This document shows positions 26,369 to 38,381 of a DNA stretch of 64,000 nucleotides, one piece after another (position 1 is the stretch's first letter; each line of letters starts with the position of its first letter). The notes beneath the pieces were generated by a model. The model searched no databases. It saw nothing but the letters and a program-made list of their open reading frames with translations, and was not told where the DNA came from. Source of the stretch: Ricinus communis. Its lineage: Eukaryota > Streptophyta > Magnoliopsida > Malpighiales > Euphorbiaceae. The translations under genes and the position numbers were made by a program. The stretch lies in NCBI RefSeq assembly GCF_019578655.1, contig NC_063256.1:8308001-8372000 (forward strand), written 5' to 3'.

Positions 26369-27612
26369 TTCGCAAGTGCACGAACCGTTCCTATAATAAG
26401 GATAAATTCACCATGATATCGATTTATTAATGAACTATGAGGCCACTTGTTATAAAAATTAATTATCAATACAAAACAATAAAAGTAAATCTAAACACTC
26501 TAAATCAGTATTTTGAGAGAACAATATTTATAAAATAAAGTAATTAAATAATAAATAAATATACAATGCAAATGTAAATACGTATGATCTAAAACTATAT
26601 GTTAAAGATAATATTTAGTCTAAGCATTTACTTAATAATCTTCTTATTTTACTTTAAGCTTAGATCTAATGAATGAGATGGTGATGTGTCTTTTTTCCTA
26701 AATCACTCAAGCTAACGGTGCAACTTAAGTTTCTTATACCAACAAAGATTAAAGTAAAGATGGTGTTTCTAATACTTTTAACCTAAATATGTTCATAACA
26801 ATTACTATTGCTAAATTAATATGATGGTTAAATAACAATAATAACTGAAACTAATAAATATATGAAAGTAAAGAAATCATTCATTAAATAAATAAATAAC
26901 AAGGTTCATATAAAAGTGAAAATGTTAAACTAAACACTTATGAAAATTAGTCTAACATATTTAACTCAATGATCATGGTATTAAATAGAAAAACATAAAA
27001 AAGTAAAAACTTCCTCTAGATTAAGAATTTTTTCAAGTAGGAAAAAGATTGGTCCTCAGTCTCTACTTGTTGAAAGCTCCTTATATCTTAAAAGAGTAAT
27101 GAAAACTAAAACTAAATATTTTTGAAGAACTATAGAGAATTATGGAGAGAATAATAGCGTCAGGTGTAGAGAGCATGTAGAAGAAAACTCTCATCTTTCT
27201 TCAATTAGGTTTTGCAGAAATTTATATAGAGAAAAGTCCTCATCTATACAAATCTTTCTAGAAATAAGTATACTAATATAAATATATTTAATAAATAAGA
27301 CTTTAAATATCTTTATCTCCACCAAATACCATTCCATAAATAACTTTTAATATAAATTATAATAATTAAACAAACGACTAAATTATCCCTTGGGCCTTGT
27401 AATTCGTAGTCCATGCGTCTTAATTTTGGGCCTTGATACGAACATGTCCAATTAAGCTTCTTTTAGCTCTATATTTTTTTCTTTTTGCTAATATTTCTGA
27501 AAATAGATAATTAAGCTTAAGAGAAGCAAAAATACATATATTCACCATTTAATATATAGAAATATATTATTAAAACTCTAAAACACCCTTAAATATCTAT
27601 ACATAATTTGAA
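26369..27612 (+). repeat. Dispersed non-coding repeat, copy B
   Basis: Begins tattcgcaagtgcacgaacc and is collinear with 21812-23100 in the same orientation, ending with a gggccttgatacgaacatgt block and then an A-rich tail. The two copies are about 3.3 kb apart. They could be very old LTRs of one element or two separate insertions. The 3.3 kb between them holds no gag-pol-like frame. Confidence 0.6.
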
Positions 27613-27879
27613 CCGATCAGTCGAACCGATGTAATTTTTAAAAAATTAAACTGAATAAATTAAATGTATAAAATATATAAAGCAAATTAAAGTAAATCAA
27701 TTGGATTTGATTTTTAGATTTTGCGGAATTTTGCTCACTGTTAAGGCGAGGCGTGAAACTTGGTGGCTTAGGGGTCTACATCCACCAGCAGGATTTTTCT
27801 TATTCATTTGCTAGGGTATTATTTATATATGATAATATTTTTTTCATAATAAAATACGACTTTGTTGGATTTTTTATTC

Positions 27880-28335
27880 TTTAAATATAAAAAATTAGTT
27901 AGTTTGTGATACCGACCAAAACCAGAAATTTCGATCTGTATATTGATCTTTAAGAGGTGAACTGATCACGGTATAGAACCTGCAAACTAAAAGCCAGGTG
28001 AAGAGTCTCAGGCGTGATAGCCCAAAAGCCTACTCTGACAGTCAAATTAGTATTTGGTTGTAGATTTATAGAAAGATGTTTAAATGGTGTAAATTGTTTT
28101 ATATTGCTAGCGTCTTTGTTATAATATTTATAAGATAAAATGCTAAAAGTTTATCGTCTGATAGATAGTATGCACCGGTGCTTCAATGATGGAGAGAGTG
28201 AACTTCTATATTCAAGAAGAAAGTGGCAATCGTAGGTTTGACTAAATGTGTTATGGAAATTCAGTTATGTTGATGTAAGATTCGAAGGGATTAATCGATA
28301 TAGACGAGCTATTGCTTGCTTTGGGGCGTCCTTTT
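27880..28335. mobile_element. LTR-like remnant
   Basis: A more GC-balanced block with ataccgaccaaaac, gaacctgcaaactaaaagcc and ctactctgacagtcaaatta. The pattern of an accession of 'acctgcaa ... ctctgac(g/a)gtcaagttagta' is familiar from LTRs of several plant retrotransposons. No internal domain or second LTR was found nearby. Class and boundaries are uncertain. Confidence 0.3.
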
Positions 28336-30029
28336 TATACTAAGTTATATCAATTTGATTTTTCAATTTGAATAACTGAAATTTATTTTTTATTTTTTAT
28401 TAATATATTATTAGTTTTTAGGTATTATAATAACTTATATTTTCTTATTAGTAAAATTTCTCCGTTAGAGATTATAAAAAAAGAATAAGATAAAAAATAT
28501 ATTGAACCCAAATAGTTTTTTTATTTTTAGATTTTATTTATTATATAAACTATAGTTCTTAAAATAAAATAAAAATAACAGCTCTCTGACATGGTCCTAA
28601 CTTATACAGCAACGAAAAGTAGAGTGAGCATTACTAATTTCAAAGGTAGATTTATGTAGAATGTACAAAGTGTGGAAGGAAGGCATTTAATTTCCTCTTC
28701 TTTCCGTACCAGAGATCCAACTTGGAGAGGAAAAGGGACACGCGGCCACCCAAACCACCAAGGTTATTATAAAATTCAATAAATAAATAATATTTGAAAT
28801 GGACCTTTTATTGTGTTTTCGTTATTTTGTTGTGCTTCCTAGTTTCTTCGGATTCATGATAAAGCCAATACATTCATCTACATTTATGATAAGAATAGCT
28901 AACCTTTAATCTTATTGAAAAAGGAAAATAGAAGTTAGGTTCTCTTTAATAATTTTTATTTATATTATTGAAAATATTCCGAAACGTTTTTGTAGTTTTG
29001 AATATATCTAATGTACTAGTGAATCTAGAAATTTCAATAAAAAAAAAAAAAGATAAATCTGTTTGTTTTACCAAATATATAAAACTTTAGTTAATTAATT
29101 TGTGCATGAAAAGTTAGAAGACGATGTCTATAAAATATGATAAACATTTTTAAAACATTAGAATTTTGTTAAAGTTTTCTATTAATCTGTTTGATTTTAT
29201 TATTTATAATCAAAATAATAATAATAATTGTGCTAACATGCAAATAATTAGTGTATGTCAATAATTATGATATTTAAATAATAATAATAATAATAATCTA
29301 TAATTTTTATATTTAATTTTATTTAAAATATTAATTTATAGAAATATAGTTGATATATTAATAGTTAAACAATGGTTTTAATGCAAAAAGGTTGTATATG
29401 AGTTATATTTTTTAACATTAGTTATGAATGTAATTAATGGCATATTAATTGATAATATTTGAAAAGAAAAGAATCCTAAAGTTATTTAAATTTTGTTAGA
29501 GAAAAATCTTTAAGAATTGGACTTGATGGAGAGTTCAATTATGCTATTTGTTAAATATTTATGTATTTAATTATTATTTATCAAATTTTATACACATAAT
29601 TTATTTTTTAAATAAAACAAATGAAGAACTCAAATTTAACTAGTTCAAAATTTGCAACTTTAATGACCTAATGGGGGGCATACTAAGGTAACTAGCCAAA
29701 AGAATTTTATTTCTTAAGAGGGAGAATAGGACATGTCATAAGACAGGTCTTTTTGAGGCTGTCCTTTTAGATCTTCTAAACAGGGCACACCCACAAATTT
29801 TTTTCTTATTTATTAAGTAAAAGAAGTGGATTGAATGTCTACATATCCAAACAAGGACTAATTTACATCTGCAGGAACAGCCGACAAAAGTTAAGGAAAC
29901 CTGTCGTTGAGGTCACCACTGATCTAGAGCAACAAAAAACTCTCGACGTTATCCTTAGTAGCTATCTAACTTACAGTGAAAAAGAAGGAAAAATTAGAGA
30001 AAAAAAAGGTCTGCTGCATGCATGGATTA
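28336..30029. other. AT-rich intergenic DNA downstream of the MYB gene
   Basis: No coding sequence recognised. There are (AAT)n at about 29278-29297 and poly-A at about 29040-29052. The last few hundred bases probably include the MYB 3' UTR. Confidence 0.35.
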
Positions 30030-33000
30030 TCAAGAAAGAAGCCAAGTGACCAATTCATTTTGCTTGTCATGGTCAATGATGATCTCTTCTTGTTGCTTGT
30101 CTTCTGCGTTTTCATTCTCTAAAAAAGATGACATCATGTCGTCTATATTATTGTAGCAAATTTCAGACCTTTGCATCAAATCCTCCCATGTCCAATCATC
30201 CAAATATGAGGCTATTGAAGAACATGAATACGAACCACAAGACTCCGCACTTGAGCTCAAATTATTACCAATTTCTAGCTCACATTCTTCACTTGTTAAA
30301 GTTTTGTTTGGACTAATCAAAATTCCACGCTCTGTCTCCATGCAATTATGAGTAACATGAACATCTTCTCTTTCTTCATTTAAAGCACCTTGAGCATCCA
30401 GCAACTCGCTGTGCATAATGTCTTCAAAAAGCAAGATCTCTTCGTCAATGCATTGATATGGTCCTGGAAATCCAGCTTCTTCCTCGCCACCACTAGCCCT
30501 ACTTGAACGCAAAATTGATGAATTCCCACCTGTAATCTCTTTGCCAACGGGGAACACTATTTGGTCGCTTTTCTCTTTCTCTTTCTCTTTCTCTTTCTCT
30601 TTCTCATGGCTTGAATCCAACACTAACCCTACTCCATTTTCTTGACATGCACTTGGAAATATAAGGTCCAGTTGCTCCTTGTCTTCTTCTACAAATGTAT
30701 CCAAATAAAGAGTATCCTCCTCGCTGGTAAAAGACAAGGTCTCTTTCTCTAAGGCAGGAGTAAGTGGCATAGATACAATCTCGTATTCTTTTGATGCCGA
30801 TGAGGGTCCATTTTCAACAGCTTCTTTATGAATATGGGGTTTGTTCTTCTTTATTGTGCATTTAGTACTAGTAGTTGTTTTGCCTCCTTTTCGCTTGGTT
30901 ACCGCAAATGGCATTCCCACTTTGGCATTATCTAGGGTCATTGGTGACAAACTTTCATTGCCAAGTCTTCTAAATATGTGAACTTTCCTACTCAAATGAG
31001 AATTCCAGTAGTTCTTTATTTCGTTATCTGTTCTGCCTGGTAAGTGACTGGCTATCAAAGACCATCTGCACAAAATGACAAAGTGATTACAAATTGAAAC
31101 TCACCACTTGACTCTCAAGTTAACACTTCAGAGTCCATTTGTAAAGGCAAATACAACTCAAATTATTGAATAAAAGAAAATAAAAACTGAGTCCCAGTTT
31201 CTTTTTTAAAAATCGGGTACGATCACGTACCACTTTTGTTCTTCAAATCGGGTCTGCAATTGGATCATTAGATGATATTTTGTATAAATTTTCATATGGA
31301 GCAACCTAATTATGCAAGATTTCTTACTGTGTGGGCTCGCTTCAAGAAAATTATCCCAAAGAAACTTTTTGGTGAGAGAAATTGAATTAAAGATGTACTC
31401 ATACGAGGGCCAACAACATTACTCGTTGAAATAGGCCTCAAATAAAATAAAATTTAAAAGAAAAGAAAAGGGTAATTTACTAAGATCATAGCAAGTAATG
31501 CCAAAGACGAGAAGCATCACGTCATATCAGAAAAATGGGCAGACATCTTAAAAACCCACATGAGCCAACCACCACCAACCTCATCATTCATGGTTGTACG
31601 GAACTGTTTCTATATTAGGACCGTAATGTTTATGAACTGATTATTTAGATCCAAAAATTATATTCCTTACCAATTATACCTAAAATTTACTTATCCTAAA
31701 TATAATTTACATTATCTCCCCAAGTATTAAATATTTTTTATTTATTTATGAATAGTCAATCGGGTATATGAACTACGGAATATAAAGTTTTTATCCTTCT
31801 ACACTCGTAATTAAAACAAAAATTATGATAAAATTTAAATTCAAATGTTTTATTTTTAAAAATAAACATTCTTATCACTTAACTTACGCTTCGAGTATCC
31901 AAATATTATATTATAGCTATGCATCTATGTACATGTATTACTTTTCAATTCATACATTAAATTTAGGCCATTTCTTTTGGCGCACTTGATACGTTAATAG
32001 ACCTATCTTTTCAGCTATTCGTGAAGGTCAATTTTTTAATCTTTTAGGCAGCATTAGTCAAAATTCAATAGATTAACTTTTGATATTTTGTGAAGTTAGA
32101 AACATAATCAAACAAAAATATCAGAAGTTAAAAACTTTCAAGATGAAGAACGTAATAGAGTTCAAGATGAAGAGAGAAGAAAACATTTTGTTAAAAGGAA
32201 GAAATATAGAGGTGAATGTTATATTAGGTTATAGATTAAACTCTTAAAATTGAGTAACTTGTAATTAGATAGGAAGTCACTTAATTTAATAGTCGTGATC
32301 AAAATTAAGTGATATTAAGAGAAACAATTTTAGATTAATATAAACCTCGACATTATTTAGTAGTTTGTTCAGGTGAATTTAGTTAAGTTTATTTGGGTGG
32401 GAGCTTGAAACTTGCCCCAACGCATAAGAGGCATGACAGTGAGTCACCATAAAATTAGTTTTTTCTACCAATTTGAGGTCCAGTAATTTATTAATTATAT
32501 AACAGAGAATTGATCACTATACTTTTTCAATTTATAACAGAGCAATCTATTCCAGGCCACTTTACTTTTTCAATTTTTTATTTTTTGAGGAAAGGCAACT
32601 TTTTCTTTTTGTCATAGGAGGCAAGTATTTTCTAGCAAAAGAAATATTATAATATATTTCTGTCTCCAAACATAGGGCAAATATTCTTTATATTTTCAAA
32701 TATATTATTCCTGATTAAAAAAAAATGATTATACCTACACTTGCATGCAGGAGAGGTTTGACCATTCAAATTAATGCCAATATAAGCTGTGCGGATAAAG
32801 AATAAAAAAATAATCAGCGTGATAAATCCTTTTACAAATGGTATGTAATTAATTAAATATTCTATAAAATGAAAAAGTGATTGAAGTATTATTATTTATA
32901 AAAATATAATTATTTAATTAATTGTTTTAAAACCGTTAGTGTAATAAATATTTTATAAAATTAATAATTTTATATTGGATAAAATAAAAAAATTAAGTCG

Positions 33001-34053
33001 AATTGGATATATGAAATAATCCAAGGATAACTAGGTTGGTAAGAATTCTTATTCTTAGCCGTAGAAGTCTTGAGTTGGAGACCTCATTTCTCCTATTGCG
33101 GGGTAAATTTATCATAAAATGAAAAGTTAAAAAATAATGTAGGATTTACAGGAATCCATTCAAAAAAATTTCTAATTCTTTTTAACAATAAAAACTAACA
33201 TATATTAATTATATCTCCGATTAAATATATAATTAAATTTTTTATGTTTAAAAGGATACTATTAATATGGAATAAAATGAATAATTTTTATTTTTATTTT
33301 TTAACAACGAGACAGTAGTATTTATTAGTATAAAGGTTACCCATCCTAGTCATCAATCAACTAGCTTTTTGACAAACCTAACGCCATAAATATGTAGGCA
33401 CGGAAAACTGAAGCTAAAGAACCAAAAGGCGAAGAAAGGAACAAAACGAGAATATTATTTGCATCCTCTCGTTATTGTCATCTTTTCAACGTAAGAAATG
33501 CTAATGAGTTTCTCATAATTATAATGTAAGAATATCGGCTTATCTATAATTTATCTAAGAATCAAAGACAACATATTAACAACAGTTAACTTAATAAAAA
33601 GAAAAAAGAAAGAGAGTTACGAGAAAGGAACTAACCTATTCCCCAATGAGGCATGCAACTTGAAAATGATTTCTTCTTCTTCAGCTGATATATTTCCCCT
33701 CTTTAAATCCTTTCTCAAATAGTTTATCCATCTCAGTCTGCAACTTTTCCCACACCTCAATAATCCTTCAAATAAACCAACATTAACGTTAGCTTCAAAT
33801 ATATAATATCCAGCAGGTGTATCACATCTGACAGCCATTTATATGAGGCAGATGCAATAAACCCAGCTTAAGAAAGTAATTTCAAAGAAACAAACCGAAG
33901 AAGTGGCGTTTCACTGGTACCTGCATTCTTGGGTAGAGACCGCCATGAACCTTCGCCATTAGCCTGAATGTACTTGATCAACTTGTCATCTTCTTCAGCC
34001 GTCCATCTTCCTCTATTCAACCCAATCTTTTCGCAGCAAGGTGCCCTTCCCAT
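30030..34053 (-). CDS. R2R3-MYB transcription factor, subgroup 7 (flavonol regulator type)
   Basis: Three exons, 34053-33921, 33765-33636 and 31065-30030, join in phase to give 432 residues; intron 2 is 2.57 kb. The start [20 protein letters not shown] and R2R3 repeats (about residues 14-114), with [49 protein letters not shown], are those of subgroup 7 (MYB11/12/111). The family activates flavonol synthase and chalcone synthase genes. Support outside the DNA-binding domain: [12 protein letters not shown] after R3, like the SG7 motif, and the C-terminal TWLLS, like SG7-2. The R3 repeat lacks the [D/E]Lx2[R/K]x3Lx6Lx3R bHLH-binding signature as far as I can see. A hexanucleotide microsatellite encodes an EK run. 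Which of MYB11, 12 or 111 it matches cannot be settled here. Confidence 0.93.
30569..30605 (-). repeat. (TTTCTC)n microsatellite encoding an EK run
   Basis: About six tandem hexamers within MYB exon 3, read on the minus strand as alternating Glu-Lys (about seven EK pairs). A unit of six bases keeps the frame, so copy-number changes would alter only the length of this charged linker. Confidence 0.9.
33010..33130 (+). mobile_element. Possible tRNA-derived SINE fragment in MYB intron 2
   Basis: The stretch taactaggttggtaag (A-box-like) followed about 35 bases later by gagttggagacctc (B-box-like, compare GGTTCGANNCC) has the spacing and wording of plant SINE heads. It lies antisense to MYB in its long second intron. 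The match is partial and no target-site duplication was confirmed. Confidence 0.3.
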
Positions 34054-34893
34054 TCTCCACTTGTAAGCTAAAAAAACAGAAATAGAAATAGAAACTGCAA
34101 GGAAGAGAACGTGCTGGTTCTAATGTTTTCCAAGGGAAAGTGACAAGTACTAACTGGTAGTGAAGCTGTGCAGGTTAATAAGGAACTAAAGAAAACATGT
34201 AATAACTTATATAATAGAGTACAGATAGATGGAGAAACATAGAGAGGGAGACGTAAGTGGGGCCTTGATGAAGGGTTGTGGCAGTAGATTGTGCCACGAG
34301 GACAATAAGAAACTAAACAGTCGTGGCATATCCACCGTCCAGAGCTCGTGACGGGGAGTGTATCTCCCACGTTGATGCACTTTTGCGCAGACCCTCTCTC
34401 GTATTGTCCAATGTCAACTGCTGCTAAGTAATTAATTAAATCTTGACAAAATGCAAGTCTGCATACCTCAATTTTAGGTAATTAAATATTTTAGTATTCT
34501 TAGAAAATATATTATTTATATTATTCTATTAATAAATAAGAATCAAATTTTAGATAATTAATTATTATAATTTTACTTGACCAAAAAAAAAAAAAAAATC
34601 TACCTGATTCTATTCATTATCTAGTTATTTGTTCAAAACATCATATTATTAATATCATAATGTATATATGTATTAATTATATTTTGAAGTGCATTTACAA
34701 CGAGTAAACATAGACAATAATTGGTAATATAAGTAAATGAAGTATTTATAATTACATAATTCTTTCTATTCGAGTGATATTCACAAGTAGAACCTATTTT
34801 GTTCGATTTTTTTAATTTGAGTTGCAAATAGCTAGGATTACGAACGTTATAACGCATTGCATCCAATGGGGCTTGAATTGCTTAACCAAGGTG
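34054..34893. other. MYB 5' leader/promoter and AT-rich DNA
   Basis: The first 350 bases upstream of the MYB start are GC-balanced with pyrimidine-rich stretches (leader and core promoter). Bases 34430-34800 are AT-rich with a poly-A run at about 34583-34598. No gene seen. Confidence 0.35.
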
Positions 34894-35593
34894 CACCAGG
34901 CAGTAGTGAAGCTGAACCCCAACTCAAAACAAACACTTCCCTGATATTTGTTGTCCGTGGAGAGAGAGTTGCAGTTTCCTTGCTTTGGAGTTGTTGATAC
35001 CATTGAGTTCGTCGTTCGAAATTTTTAATGGCTCTTAAGCAATGTCATTACCCACATGTAACTTACATTCGGCTACATTCTCTTTTCGTTGACACGGCTG
35101 AAGATGTGAACTTGCTTGTTGAGAAGAACTTACTTGTTAATGGGTTAGGCGATGCTGCTATTCTGCCGAATCTGGTCAACAACCTGTGCGATTAAATTGC
35201 AGAATTTGTTGGACTATTTTTGTTTGAGAGGAGGAGGAAATAAACCAAATAATATTCTAAACGCCCTTATAAACTTAATTATTTATATTCATGACACTTA
35301 ATACTCTAAACGCTTAACATAACCATAGACTCTATGCTTTTTATCCACTAATGACTATTGAGATAATAATAGCAAATATTTGAGTTCACCATTTTCAACA
35401 GAATTGTTATTACGATCTCCCTAAACATCTAAACGAGTACAAGAACTGTTGCTGCTGTTCTACTCCCTAAACCATGCCAATATTAAAAATTTATATATTT
35501 TAGGATCTTGAGAGAGGTACAAGAACTGTTGCTGCTGTTCTACTCTTGATTCTTACTGCCATAGAGGTCGTATGCTCTATCCCGCAGCTCTAG
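34894..35593 (+). pseudogene. Decayed DUF247 (UPF0481) gene fragment
   Basis: Plus-strand pieces in shifting frames match the C-terminal half of plant DUF247 proteins. About 34894 reads HQAVVKLNPNSKQTLP. About 34970-35020 reads VERELQFPCFGVVDTIEFVV. 35016-35195 reads FLMALKQCHYPHVTYI, then DTAEDVNLLVEKNLLVNGLG and LVNNLCD. About 35400-35440 reads LNEY. 35504-35593 reads RTVAAVLLLILTAIEVVCSI before a stop; this is the C-terminal membrane anchor of the family. A frameshift lies near 35020 and the stretch between 35200 and 35400 is largely lost. A piece gtacaagaactgttgctgct occurs twice (about 35438 and 35516). The family is often tandemly arrayed and some members act in self-incompatibility; this copy is non-functional. 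Confidence 0.65.
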
Positions 35594-35939
35594 ATTTAAA
35601 GATTTGTTTAGGCGTCATTACTAAATTTTATTAGTGAGAGAGATCCCATTCCCTCTTTTCTTTCTTTTTCTCTCCCCTAGTTTCCGATTCTGATAGCCTT
35701 TTGCTATTCTTCCATTTTTAACAAGTTTTCGTTTGTGCTTGAAGTGGAAAGCTTTATAATATGGAATTTGCGTACATAGTTAAGACTAATGAATTGGAAA
35801 AATCAATGAGAATTTGTTCTTCTCCAAGAACTTGGCAGAAGCATGCTGTTTAATACCAAATCTCTATAAGTTCTAAAGCTGCAATTTAACGTGCACGATA
35901 TGTAAGTTAAAAGGTATGATGATGTGCCGTTATCCTGAG

Positions 35940-37523
35940 TAGGGCTGAGCACAGATCGGTCCAATTCGGTTATCTATAAATTACTAGTATCATACCAAAT
36001 CTCGATTCTTTTAAAATTGAAAGTACCAGTACCGTACCAAACATAAATGGATCCGTACTGTATTGTACCAATTTTCACAGTTAAATACAGTTTGATTCAG
36101 TGTTATTTTCCACTCTAAACAATTTAAAAAACATAATTTTAAATCTCATCTTTAATTAAATATATTTAGAGAAAATACGATTACCAACCTAAAGAAAATA
36201 CCATGAAAATCTAAATTAGAATTGCAATCACATTATTGAACAATCTATTTTGTAATTCACTCACTTGTAAGAATAATAATTCATTCAATATTCAAATACA
36301 AATCATTAAATATATGTTACTGCTAGCATAAAAATATTTTGCAGATGACAATCATTAAAAAAAATAAATTTACAAACTTTATGTAGCACTAAAATACAAG
36401 TCCAAAACATTATAGGTGTGGCGGTAGCTATTGTAATATGTGGTAAGCAAAAAAAGGTATTAGGTTTTAAGTTAGTAGATAGTAAATTACAAATTTAATA
36501 TTGTAGTATTTACACATTATATGGTATATTAATATAAATAACTTATATTTTTTTATAGAGTATAAAATATATTATAATATTATAGTTATTTTTAATAGAT
36601 ATTATTATAAAAATAATTATTATAAATATAGCTAAAAAATTCAAATAAACAGGCCAAAATAGTGAAAGTCGACAATCCAACAAACATAAACACAATTTCA
36701 AATAATTCTCAAAATCTTAACTGTAAGAACAAAGAAAATAAATAAAAACAGAAACAGAAATCCATACATATCTAAAATACAAAACTTTGCTTACTCGTAG
36801 GCAATATTAAAGAAACAATATAAAGCATTAAAATTTAGAAATAAAAACAAAAGTTAAAGACAAATTAGAAATAAAGACAAAAGTAAAAACAAAGAAGTGT
36901 TCTTACATGTGGAAAACAGAAAATTGGATAGTGAAAATATTTGGATGGTTATTTATACAGATTAAAAACATGATACAAAAGAGGGTTTTATTTATTCATT
37001 CTCATATCTTTTAGTTATGTGAAGTATAAAAAGAAGAGTTTTAGATGAAAAGTAAATCTCTTTTTGTTTATTGTCGATCACCAAATGCTAAGCAAAATTG
37101 AGTCTTTTTTTATGTTCCTTTCCTTTTCTTCTTATATGAAGAAAATAAAATTATTTTTTCTTATTTCGATAATAATTGCTTGAATTACATAAAATGATAA
37201 ATATAAATTTTTTTTATAGAGTATAAAATATTTTATAATATTATAGTTATTTTTAATAGGTATTATTTATATAATATAAAAATAATAAATAATTATTAAT
37301 AAATATATGTAAAAAATTCGGTTCTACGGTTTGGTCCGGATCAGTACAAGACGGATCGCTTACGGTACGGTTTTTACTAAAGAACCAGTACCATACCGTA
37401 ATAGTAAAAAAATTTGAATCAGTTCAATTCGGTTATAAAAAGTTTTGATTATTTCGGTTCTGGTATTTTTCGGTACGGTTATTCGGTTCAGGCGGAAATC
37501 ACCGAGATCCATGCTCAGCTCTA
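35940..37523. mobile_element. Non-autonomous hAT-like DNA transposon
   Basis: A 1584-bp element with imperfect terminal inverted repeats: left tagggctgagcacagatc, right end (reverse complement) tagagctgagcatggatc. It is flanked by an 8-bp target-site duplication with one mismatch (atcctgag at 35932-35939, attctgag at 37524-37531). Eight-base duplications and TAG-GG-type ends are hAT hallmarks. Subterminal regions are rich in ggtacggt / ccgtaccg and cggttc repeats, as in many plant hATs. The inside is AT-rich with no transposase frame, so it needed a partner element to move. An internal direct repeat of about 58 bp lies at 36547 and 37209. Confidence 0.75.
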
Positions 37524-38020
37524 ATTCTGAGATCGTTGTGTCTCCTTCATTTGCTATGCCTTTGGACTGCAATTCAAGAAAGAAAAAAGAGAAAAAGATA
37601 GGAAATTTCTCAAAATACCTTACTATTTTTAAAAAATTACTATGTTTTAATTATTATTTTCAATAACTAAAGAAAACCAAAATCGTAATTTAAAAGAAAA
37701 AAATGTTAAAAGGATTATATTTTTGATATTTTAATAAAATAATAAAATAATTTCGTAAATTTGAAAAAATATTTTAAAAAAATATAGGATTGCTAAGGCC
37801 CAAAGTAGATTTGTCAAATAATAAACCGATAATGCTCTGGGTTCTAGCCCATTCATTTACACAAAATAAATGCTGAGTCCACTGCTTTGCCTCCGTACTA
37901 AAGCGAAACTAGCAATTATAAACGGTGCCGTTTGATTGATTCTTAAGAAATTAAAATTTTCTTTTGAAAAGAAGAAACCAATTTTCTACACGTAGCGACT
38001 AAATTTAAGTTGTTTTACTA
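37524..38020. other. Intergenic DNA upstream of ERdj3B
   Basis: AT-rich until about 37790, then more balanced promoter-like DNA. No coding region seen. Confidence 0.35.
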
Positions 38021-38039
38021 CGTGGGCGGATATGATTGG
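38021..38039 (-). promoter_or_regulatory. Perfect ERSE (CCAAT-N9-CCACG) in the ERdj3B promoter
   Basis: On the plus strand cgtgg (38021-38025), nine bases, then attgg (38035-38039). This is the exact reverse complement of the ER stress response element, 343 bases upstream of the ERdj3B start codon. ERSEs are bound by NF-Y with ATF6/bZIP28-class factors and are known to work in either orientation. A second attgg lies at about 38064. The sequence match is certain; activity is inference. Confidence 0.65.
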
Positions 38040-38381
38040 GCAGAACAGCCTCTCGCTTACGCTGATTGGTTCGTGACAATAAAAACACGTTGCAAAGAAA
38101 AGGTCCGAGTCGGAGACTCAGTGGTCAAGTCATCGGTTCCTTTGGAGTTTCTGTTGGTGCTCAAGGCCGCGACGAAAACGACCCAGTTTTAAGGTCTCTT
38201 GCTCAAAAGGAAACCAAAAATTTAAAGAACCAGAAGAAGAAGAAGAAGAAGAAACCGAGAGCCAAGAAGAACCAAAAAAATACAAAATAAGAGAATAAAA
38301 GAAAACCCGCGAGACAGAGATTTAGATACTCAGATTTAAAGGTTTTTGAGATTTGGAGAGATCCAATTCTCTAAATCTACA

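Noticed and set aside
21812..27612. Intact LTR retrotransposon between the two repeat copies
   Set aside because: No gag-pol frame, no clear TG...CA ends and no primer-binding site seen; kept only as a repeat pair.
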